Below, piece by piece: positions 55,701-64,000 of a stretch of 64,000 nt of DNA. Origin of the DNA: Fagopyrum homotropicum (Eukaryota > Streptophyta > Magnoliopsida > Caryophyllales > Polygonaceae); assembly GCA_033239125.1 (NCBI GenBank), contig BSWB01000002.1:156164409-156228408 (forward strand), given 5' to 3'. The notes beneath the pieces are model-generated. The model made no database searches. It worked only from the letters and a program-made list of their open reading frames with translations, and had not been told where the DNA came from. Both the position numbers and the translations under genes were made by a program. Each line of letters starts with the position of its first letter. Within the stretch, counting starts at the first letter, position 1.

Positions 55701-57143
55701 CCTCAAAGACGGTTAAATCCGATCATGAAAGAGGTTATGAAGAAGGAAGTTCTTAAGTTGTTGGATGCAGGTATTATTTATCCTATCTCGGACAGCAAGT
55801 GGGTTAGCCCGGTGCATGTCGTTCCGAAGAAAGGAGGGATGACCGTTGTGACAAATAAGAACAACGATTTGATCCCAACAAGGACCGTTACGGGCTGGAG
55901 AGTTTGCATCGATTATAGGAAGCTGAACACGGCGACTCGGAAGGATCATTTTCCGCTTCCCTTCATTGATCAAATGCTCGAACGGTTGGCCCAGCATTCA
56001 CACTTTTGCTACTTGGACGGCTATAGTGGGTTCTTCCAGATTCCTATCCATCCGGATGATCAGGAAAAGACCACTTTCACTTGTCCTTGGGGGACGTTTG
56101 CCTATCGGAGGATGCCATTCGGATTGTGCAATGCACCCGCTACCTTCCAGCGATGCTTGATGGCCATCTTTTCCGAGTACATAGAGGAGATCATGGAGGT
56201 ATTCATGGATGACTTTTTTGTATATGGTTCCTCTTTTGATGATTGCCTATCTAACCTTTCTCTAGTGCTTAAAAGATGTGAAGACACTAACCTTGTTTTA
56301 AATTGGGAGAAGTGTCATTTTATGGTTAATGAAGGCATTATGTTAGGACACCTCGTTTCAAATCGAGGCATTGAGGTCGATCGAGCTAAGATCGAAACTA
56401 TTGAGAAACTCCCTCCTCCTTGTTTTGTTAAAGGTGTGAGGAGTTTCCTCGGGCATGCAGGTTTCTACAGGAGATTCATCAAGGACTTCTCTAAGATTTC
56501 TAAACCTCTAACTAACCTCTTGAATAAAGATGTTATTTTTGAGTTTTCGCAGGAGTGTCTTGATGCTTTTTACAGGATTAAGGAAGCGTTGATCACCGCT
56601 CCCATTATCCAGCCTCCCGATTGGACCTTGCCCTTTGAGGTCATGTGTGACGCTAGTGATGTAGCCGTAGGAGCGGTGCTTGGACAGAAGAAGGATGGAC
56701 AGACCACCGCCATTTACTATGCTAGCAAGACGCTAGATGAAGCACAACGCAACTACGCTACCACCGAGAAGGAGTTATTGGCGGTTGTATATGCTTTCGA
56801 GAAGTTTCGTTCCTATCTAGTAGGGGCGAAAGTCATTGTCTACACCGACCACGCAGCCATTCGTTACTTGTTGGCTAAGAAAGATGCCAAGCCGCACCTT
56901 ATTCGATGGATTCTCTTGCTCCAAGAGTTTGACCTAGAGATCCGCGATAAGAAGGGATCCGAGAACTCCGTTGCGGATCACCTCAGCCGGCTACCGGAAT
57001 CCTCCCGCGAGGCGGATAACCCACCCATAGACGATTCATTCCCCGATGAGCACTTACACTTGTTGGAACGTTTGATGGATCTACTTACTTCACCCCACGA
57101 TGGAGGTGAAGTATGGGGTGAGGGCACCTCCCACCTCGTTTGA
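52788..57143 (+). pseudogene. Gag-protease-RT-RNase H of copy C, several breaks, no integrase
   Basis: Gag starts MRRTRAGKE at 52788. Breaks against copy A: one C lost at about 53642 (GATTGCCACATC), TGA at 53768-53770 in place of Trp, an altered T-run at about 55041 (ATAGTTTTTTGTCG) that shifts protease, and an in-frame loss of 55 codons at about 55662, before RT, with a 2-3 bp match at the joint. RT (FMDDFFVYG) and RNase H (SVADHLSRL) are then open to 57143. The last 50 codons, ending GEGTSHLV, are those of copy A almost unchanged, so both share the same integrase loss. Confidence 0.9.
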
Positions 57144-57953
57144 GACGCATCATGGTCCAGCTAGCGACCTTAAATCAAGCGCTTCTTGGGAGGCAACCCA
57201 AGGTATTGCTTTCTTTCCCCGTTTTCTAGTCTAGCTTAGATAGTTTTTGTTTTCGCTTTGCTTTGCTTTGTTTTTGGCGTTCTGGACAGACAACAGGGAA
57301 TATCTAAGGAAGGAGCGCAACTGGAAGGACAGAAGTTCGAGAATTCGAGAAGACGAAGTTTGACTGAGACACCTCGGTCCAGTCGAGGCCACCTCGACCG
57401 AGTAGATGCTTGAGCAACCGAGGCGACTAGGGTTTCTGCAGAACCACCTCGGTCCGTACCACCTCGGTCCAGTCGAGACCATCTCGACCGAGGTGACAGC
57501 AGATCCAGTAACAGTATAAAAGGGGGAAAAATTACTTTTCACATTTTTTTTACCCTCCTCGACCGCGGCGACAGCTATACCTCGCTTCCTTCGTTTCTCG
57601 CTCGTTTTCGAAGATTTCCGCTTCCAAACTGCAATTAAAGGGTAGAGGAACCGATTGCAACTGAAGATCTGCAAGAAATTCGAGTGAATCGGCCGGAACG
57701 AGGTAAAAACGATCGGAACCCTAACTCGTTCGTTTACTTCGATTTGGGCTTTGGTTGCCCTTGATTTTGCTGAGAAAGGATTTAAGTACCCCTTAGGAAG
57801 CAATTGTAGTGATTTTAGGGGGAAAAGAACTGAATTTCTGAGAGTTGGAATCGCGACTGTCTTTGCCTCGGTCCAGTCGACCTGCACCTCGACCGAGGTG
57901 ATTCTTGGAGTTTGTCAGAGACCGAGGTGTTCTGACAGTGGAAATTTCTGAAG
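57144..57953 (+). other. Spacer between pol and ORF-1, copy C
   Basis: Matches 8559-9365: hairpin 57185-57202, motif cluster 57370-57500, then the leader. A 218-codon frame on the minus strand (57231-57887) spans it; in copy A the same strand is cut into shorter frames, so I treat it as chance. A perfect CACCTCGACCGAGGTG lies at 57885-57900. Confidence 0.7.
57515..57522 (+). promoter_or_regulatory. Internal TATA box upstream of ORF-1 (copy C)
   Basis: TATAAAAG, same position relative to ORF-1 (about 430 bp) as in copy A. Confidence 0.55.
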
Positions 57954-59357
57954 ATGAGTTCTGACAGATTATTAGCCCTTAGAGATAGATCCTCTCCTTC
58001 CCCTTCTTCTTCCTCATCCAGACCTTCTATCCCGGTGATCCACGAGAGGCACCTGGTAGATTATGAGCGTATTGCTAGCCGTCCAGTGATCGCACCTAGA
58101 TTTCTGGACATTTCTGCTTTTGACTGTCTCCACGTTGATGGAGAGCTTAGGAGGATGATCACCACAGTGGGGCTGGATCAGTTTACTGAGATCCGAGCCC
58201 CAGCTTACTTAGAGCCGACCCTTGAGTTTGTCAGCTCCTTCACTTACCTCCCCACAGAGAGGGCTGTGAAGTACCGGTTGATGAACCGGAACTTCTTAGT
58301 ACCCCTAGACCACTGGAGAGACATATTTGGCTTCCCTGCCCCCACTGCTGTAGACTTCCCGACCCGAGCCGTAGCTAGAGAGTTCTAGGGTCAGATTGCT
58401 CATGTTGTGGAGCATGCAGATAGGTGGCGCCCTGGTGATTCCAGGGAGAAGCTTATCTTCCATCTAGCTTTTCGATTAGCCCACAGGATCTTCAGCGAGA
58501 CACTTCTGGCGCGTACTGAGACGCCCCAGAAGGTCAGACAGGGGGAGATCTTTGCTTTATACTGCATGGTTACAGGTGGATTCCCCGACTTTGGATTGAT
58601 GCTGGCAGAGGATCTGCACAGGATCAAGGCCAAAGGGAAGGGAGATATATGCTGTGGTGGGATAGTGACCCATATCGCTACTTATCAGGATATGGATCTG
58701 AGTAGGTGTACTATGGTGGCGGCTGCCAAGCCGCTCGGACTACAGGAGATGATCACACGGAGGATTCTAGTTCCCCGTGGTTTGACTACACCCTTCGTCG
58801 CTATGCCATGGGAGTTGACCGCACCTCAGGGCATCAGGTGGTCTGCACAGTTCTCAGTCTTTGATCCACATTATTGGCAGACAGCATGGGCTCCACTGAT
58901 GGAGGATTACAGAGAGGCAGCAGCTGCCCCTGCTGCAGCTGAGGAGGAGGAGGAGGCTGAGGATGACGACGACGATGAGGATACAGTAGATGAGAGAGGA
59001 GGTGGCGTCCCGATGGACACAGGGACAGATACAGCTGGGACGAGCGCGCCACCTATCATTGATTTGGATGACGAGGAGGATACAGAGCCGGCACCTGCTG
59101 AGACCTCTCCAGTCAGACCTGCTAGACGCAGGAGACATGGAGTGAGGGATCGAGCTGCTCACCGACGGATCGATGACCTGACGGATCAGGTTATCGACTC
59201 ATATGCTGCACTATCGCTGGATATCCGCGAGATGCAGGAGCGGCAGCACCATCAGCACATGATGGCCCAGCTTCAGTTCGAGCGTGTCATGGGCTATTCT
59301 TACGATCCGACTCAGTATCCCTACATACCACCACCACCACCGGATCGAGACTATTGA
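57954..59357 (+). pseudogene. ATHILA ORF-1-like gene, one premature stop (copy C)
   Basis: 467 codons from MSSDRLLALRD to PPPPPDRDY, with a TAG at 58386-58388 where copy A has Trp (in REFWGQI). It is open across the place where copy A is broken, so the two copies carry different single nonsense changes. The C-terminal part has Glu/Asp runs (EEEEEAEDDDDDED), a predicted helix with Gln/His and a Pro-rich tail with YSYDPTQYPYIPP. No signal peptide or membrane helix. Translation restart at a downstream ATG is possible but unproven. Confidence 0.8.
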
Positions 59358-60799
59358 GGAGCTGCTGGATTTTCTTTATTTTCTTTTATGCAGTTCGGCT
59401 TTTATCCGGTGAGTACTCTCATGTTTAGACCTTTTATTATACCCACTGGGACAGTGTGTCTCAAGTATGGGGTATTTGATGTTATTTGACCACGTGATGT
59501 ATGTTATTTGACCACCTTTGATGTATTTTATTTATCGGATATTTTATTTATGCTTCTCTTCTGCATTTATATGATTATCTGATATTACATGCATACCTAC
59601 AGGTTATTTGATTGAGAAAAACGTCGAAACTGAAAAAAATTTGGTTTTAAAAAAAATATTTTTCGACCTCGACCGAGTCAGTATTGGCCAAACGAGGCGT
59701 TTCACCTCGGTTGAACCAAGAACACCTCGACCGAGGTGTGTTAACTGAGAGTTTTCGAAAACGATTTTGTGTTACTTATCTGGATATGATCTCAGTGAAG
59801 ATCTTGTTTATTGACTGGTTTTAAATTCTTTATGTGTTTGAAAGGTTTTATAATATGTTTAAGTTGCTAAATGCTTTGTTTGAAATTATTAGCATGTTTA
59901 ATACTTTGTTTTTATCCAAATTATGTTGAATTTGAAGGTTGACACCGCAGGTTAAGTTCTCTCACTTTCTTCTTAGAAAGACCAAGGCAATTCATTCTCT
60001 TCTTCTTCTTCTTCTTGATCATGCTTAGCCCCTCATATACATTTTGCCTCCCTTTACCTATCCGGGAATTTGGAAGCAAGCGAAGTGGTGAAAGCAAGTT
60101 AAAGTTGAGAAGTGGCTGGAAGTGCAAGTGTTAGAAAGCAATAATAGGTTTGGGGAAGTCAATCATGAAGATGAGTAACTCGGCATCATTCACATAGCCG
60201 GGTGTTTGTGTCTTGCCAAAGTCGGATTGAGCGATATTCCTAACGGGTCATGGTATGTGCATCAAGGGTTTGATGCATCTCGAGAAATTGATGATTGCAG
60301 ATTTCCTAGGCTTCGGTTATTGTGCATCTCTGTCCATGCATCCCAAAAAGTAAAGTAAAAAAAAAAGAAAAAGTGTGAGATAAGCAGAGCTTATTGGTGG
60401 AAGATGTTGCAAGTCAAAGTGAAAGTGAAGTTCATCCTTTTCCCGGATTCTAGCACCACATTACCTTACATACATCCCTACCCTACACGTTTCTTGACCT
60501 TTTCTTTTGGGAAGCCCTTGAGACCTTGAGCTTGTTGATTGACTTAGCGGTTTAAACTGGATTATACATGATTAATTTTGATAATTATGATTTATTATGC
60601 ATTCTATGATTTTATGCAAAGATGAACAACTTTTCTATATTTATGAAATATTTTGAGCATATTGAGCTTTTGAATTCCAGGAAGTATCCTCTTAGAGTGA
60701 TCTATGATAGTTGCACACCATAAAATGTTTTTGAAAGACTTTTTCATTATAATCCATTCTATCTTGTCTTCTATATGAGGAACTTGCTTGGGGACAAGC
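59358..60799 (+). other. Non-coding 3' region of copy C
   Basis: Matches the copy A tail (10773-12221). It contains AAGTATGGGGT (59463-59473), the motif cluster with CACCTCGACCGAGGTG at 59723-59738, and a longer (CTT)n run near 60000. No gene. Confidence 0.75.
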
Positions 60800-60821
60800 A
60801 AGGGCTAAGTATGGGGTATTT
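60800..60821 (+). other. Polypurine tract, copy C
   Basis: AAGGGCTAAGTATGGGG then TATTT before the LTR, identical to copy A. Confidence 0.65.
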
Positions 60822-62576
60822 TGATAGCATGAATTATAGTCTATATTTTGGGGTTTGTTTGGACGTTTTATCTTTCATAATCTGCATGTTTGTATGTACA
60901 TTATGTGATTTTACTACCATTTCATCTACCTTTGCGAGAATCGAGGTCTACACCTAGTTTTGTTGTAATTGCAGGTAAAATGGTACGTTTTGCATCAAAA
61001 AGGAGCAAAAGGAGTCATGAGTCATTTGGAGCTACATCCAGGGAGCATAGCCATGGATTAAAGATTTACTTTGGACCAGTTTTGAGAGATTTCACATTCA
61101 GTTGAGACTCACCTCGGTTGACCAGAGATTCATCTCGACCGAGGTGATCCAGAGACGCCGACTCGACCGAGGCGAACACCTAGGACGCGGCGAGAATATT
61201 TTATTCTTGGCTGAGATCTTTTAAAATTGGAAAGTGATCTTATATTTTTGGGCTTGGCTCCTGGAAGGAAGGAGATATGCAGAATCATATATTTTACCTA
61301 TATTTATGGGAGAATATCTTTCTAAGATTTATTATCTTTGGAGGGTTATTTTCCTATAAAAAGGGTTGGATTTTCCACAAATCCGATCGTGCTTAGATCC
61401 CGCAGACATCCGCTATCAGCGCAAGAGAGTTGTTTACGCAGCAGCAGCCTACTCCAAGTTGGGAGATTCGAAGAACCTTTTTGAAGGTTGAAGGAAGATT
61501 GAAGTCCATAGCTTTTATAGCTTTATTGAAGGGTTTTGTAAGATTGTCTTCAATTCCCTCAATTGTTGTCTTGTCTTTTTGGATTGTTATCCAAGGAACG
61601 CTTTGTTGTGATATTTGATTCAGTTATTGAAGTCTTTTCATTAAATTCTTCTTTGTTCAAATATTCACCTTCTTCCCATATATTTTAATACTTTCATTAT
61701 GATGATGAGTGGCTAATTTCCTTGTGTGATTCTAGGGTGATTGGCTGAAGGTTGTGGGAAAAACAATGATAGAATAATCTTAGATTCCAGTAGGATCCTG
61801 AAAGCTCGAGTCTTTAACCTTAACCCTAAGCATCTCGTTCAGTCGATGAACATTTCGGCCGAGGTGGAAACTGGCTGACCGAGGTGACTTATCTGATCCA
61901 TAACTGAGAGTTAAGTGTTAGAGTTTGCCAAATCCTATTCTTATTACACCTTCCTGGTTCAAAGCAAGCTTAGGATGAGACTTACCCGGTAATTCCTTAG
62001 TTTGTGTACCAACGATCATAAGTGTAGGTAATAAAGGTTTATCCTTTATTGGGGTTTGAGTGTGCTTCCATCCCATCTTTGTGAGTTAGCCTGAGACTTA
62101 CCCGGTGAAGGTTGATTCTATTCCCTTAGATGGTGTGTTAGTTTGAGGTTATAGTTCTCTATCTTGATTCCTTGAGACTTACCCGGTAATAGGAGTTACG
62201 GTTTAGGATTAGTGTGTAGTGAGACTTACCCGGTGATCTACTCCACTTTAGGAACACCTTCCCCACGCAAAAATCTCAGCTTTGTCCGCTTATCTATAGA
62301 TCTTGAGTTGGAACCACAACTAGATGCTTTAATCCCTAGAATTGCATGTTTGCTTTATTGACTTCTTATTCATCTTTGATTGTGTTAATTGCTCTTGTGG
62401 TTAGAATTGACATAGCACACCGTATTGACTTTGTTTCACCGAGTCCCTGTGATCGACCCCTGGAATTTTCTTGCTTTTACTACGATTGACCCGTACACTG
62501 CGGGTTCGCATCCTTGTTTTAAGCTTAAGTCTAGGGTTATAAATTTAAATCTTGCACACACCGTTTGGAGCGAACA
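60822..62576 (+). repeat. LTR shared by copies C and D
   Basis: 1755 bp. It closes copy C on the left (polypurine tract) and opens copy D on the right (primer site). Marks different from the 45497 and 50906 LTRs: GAGAGATTTC, GGGCTTGG, AAATCTTGC. TATA box at 61355-61362. Confidence 0.92.
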
Positions 62577-62582
62577 AGTTTT

Positions 62583-62599
62583 TGGCGCCGTTGCCGGGG
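62583..62599 (+). other. Primer binding site, copy D
   Basis: The same 17-base tRNA-Asp site directly after the shared LTR, showing that a new interior begins here. Confidence 0.88.
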
Positions 62600-62704
62600 A
62601 CTTGGTCTAGACCGAGCCGGTACGGTTTGCTCTTGGGGCGCTTGCCCCGTTTCATCTAACCACTCTACTTGAGTGACGACTTTTGCAGGTTCTTTCTTAG
62701 GTAT

Positions 62705-64000
62705 ATGCGAAGAACCCGCGCTGGGAAGGAAATCGTTCCTTACGATCCCGAACCAGAAAAGACTTACAAGCGACGCTTAAGAGAAGCGAAGATGGCCCAA
62801 CAAGACGATCGCGATCTTGCGGCCCAATTGAAAGAGGCGCTAGAGCTGCTACGCCTCAGCAAGGAAGAACTCAGGCAAGAGAAAGAAGAGAATTGCACCA
62901 AGACTGCAGCAATCGAAGCTGAGATTGCAGTGATACGAGACCAGATTCTACTTCGACCGAGGGAAGATCCTCCTGTTGATCCTCGACCGATGCAGGATCC
63001 AGTAGCTAACCCTCGACTGAGGCAGGTTCCAGTACCTGACGCCCCGGCCGATGTACTTCCACCTCGGATGCCAGTCCAAGATGTTCTTCTTGCAGGAATT
63101 CCACAAACCCTAGGTCAAAGGATGGACCCTAATCAACAATTGAGGCGTCCAGGAGTGAACCTAGGAGATCCAGCAGATCATGACTACGAACTTCGACCGC
63201 AAGTTCTAGCCATGATTCGGCAATGCCAATTCGGAGGGCTAGAGAAGGAGTCGCCGCATCAACATCTTCAAAATTACGAGATCTTGATGGAAACCTTGCG
63301 ACCTCCCAGAATTGAGAATAACAACTACAAGCTAAGACCTTTTTACTTTTCTTTAAAAGATAGAGCTCTTACTTGGTATCAATCTCTTCCTCCAGGAAAA
63401 ATCAGCACATGGGAGGAAATGACCACGGAATTCTTAACCAAATTCTTTCCCCCCTCAAAGACCGCCGAAATGAGAGGGAAGATCAATGCTTTCATTATGA
63501 AGGACAAGGAGAGCTTGTCCAAATCTTGGGAGCGGTTCAAGGATATCCTTTTGGATTGCCCACATCATGGGATTCCAAAGATCGAGTTGTTGGAGATCTA
63601 CTTCAAAGGGCTGGACGGAAGCACCCAGTTCAATCTCCAACTACTCTCCGCCGGTACCTTCATGGACATGGCGATTGATGAGACTTGGGACTTCATTGAG
63701 AAGCAAGCCTTGCACATGGAGAAATATACCCACCAAGGAGCTGAAGGTGGAGTTAAAAGAGTCAACTTTCAAGAGACTCAATCCAACAACAATCAACTCA
63801 CGTCTTTGAAGAATGACGTGAAGCAATTGAAGGAGCTCTTGATGGCTCAAACTAAGAAGGAAGAGCAAGGGCAAAGGAACAACAACAATAACGGGTACCG
63901 TAACAACAACAACGGTCCCCGAAACAACAACTACAACAATAACAATAGAGAATCCAATAGCAACAACTGGAGGGCGAATAACCAAAATCACGGTAACAAT
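62705..64000 (+). CDS. Gag start of copy D, open to the window end
   Basis: Frame from MRRTRAGKE at 62705 with no stop through 64000 (432 codons), covering the coiled-coil-like start, the Gag core (LRPFYFSLKDRALTWYQSL) and the Asn-rich tract. The breaks of copies B and C are absent. Private changes include ENCTK, NPRLRQ and DETWDF. It is partial only because the window ends; whether pol is intact cannot be seen. Confidence 0.85.
   Translation, partial: MRRTRAGKEIVPYDPEPEKTYKRRLREAKMAQQDDRDLAAQLKEALELLRLSKEELRQEKEENCTKTAAIEAEIAVIRDQILLRPREDPPVDPRPMQDPVANPRLRQVPVPDAPADVLPPRMPVQDVLLAGIPQTLGQRMDPNQQLRRPGVNLGDPADHDYELRPQVLAMIRQCQFGGLEKESPHQHLQNYEILMETLRPPRIENNNYKLRPFYFSLKDRALTWYQSLPPGKISTWEEMTTEFLTKFFPPSKTAEMRGKINAFIMKDKESLSKSWERFKDILLDCPHHGIPKIELLEIYFKGLDGSTQFNLQLLSAGTFMDMAIDETWDFIEKQALHMEKYTHQGAEGGVKRVNFQETQSNNNQLTSLKNDVKQLKELLMAQTKKEEQGQRNNNNNGYRNNNNGPRNNNYNNNNRESNSNNWRANNQNHGNN

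Larger units (their letters stand above)
50906..62576 (+). mobile_element. Athila copy C, whole layout, integrase-less
   Basis: LTR, primer site, broken gag-pol, hairpin, internal TATA, ORF-1, tail, polypurine tract, LTR: 11.7 kb with the same plan as copy A, again without integrase. Unlike copy A, its right LTR is followed directly by another primer site and gag (copy D), so the LTR is shared and there is no 3' target duplication. Confidence 0.9.

Noticed and set aside
57231..57887. 218-codon minus-strand frame between pol and ORF-1 of copy C
   Set aside because: The same strand in copy A is split into shorter frames, and the frame has no recognisable domain.

Overview
This window comes from the nuclear genome of a flowering plant, probably a eudicot. 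It is intergenic heterochromatin-like sequence built from nested transposable elements, with a few gene fragments. The evidence is Athila-type (Ty3/gypsy) LTR retrotransposons with a tRNA-Asp primer site, chromovirus-like Ty3 elements, a Helitron, PIF/Harbinger and Mutator-like DNA transposons, and pieces of a plant sulfotransferase and of a CHUP1/IPGA1-like gene. No complete host gene is visible.

Left block (1-18963). A strongly decayed Ty3 element keeps a 3.1-kb 3' LTR (15867-18963). It is split by a young, nearly intact Athila element, copy A (2183-13973). Copy A has 5-bp target duplications TGCCC, two 1730-bp LTRs that differ at about eleven positions by eye, one open gag-protease-RT-RNase H frame, and a downstream ATHILA ORF-1-like gene behind its own TATA box.

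Middle block (18964-36961). AT-rich sequence holds a small Helitron, a 104-bp tandem array broken by a fold-back MITE, a tRNA-Glu-like sequence, a PIF-type MITE, and a 2.55-kb Mutator-like element with 9-bp target duplications. It also holds a 5'-truncated sulfotransferase, one exon of a CHUP1/IPGA1-like gene followed by an intron-like tandem repeat, and a decayed two-gene Harbinger transposon.

Right block (36962-64000). A broken Ty3 element has an antisense solo LTR (39875-42426, TSD GAAAG) between RNase H and integrase. It is truncated in integrase by a second Athila family (43046-45496). That element is in turn interrupted in gag by a chain of the first Athila family: LTR, truncated gag-pol (copy B), LTR, whole interior (copy C), shared LTR, and gag of copy D running off the window.

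The most unusual content is the Athila family of copies A-D. Both copies that reach the end of pol (A and C) lack integrase, with the same fusion just after RNase H. The Gag has an asparagine-rich tract where a CCHC knuckle would be expected. LTRs, non-coding spacers and reading frames are sprinkled with a near-palindrome around CACCTCGACCGAGGTG, and an 11-mer identical to the core of the 3' polypurine tract occurs three times per element. Copy A still has an open frame, so I infer a non-autonomous family that supplies its own Gag and RT but borrows integrase. Family names rest on motif recognition by eye; no database was searched.
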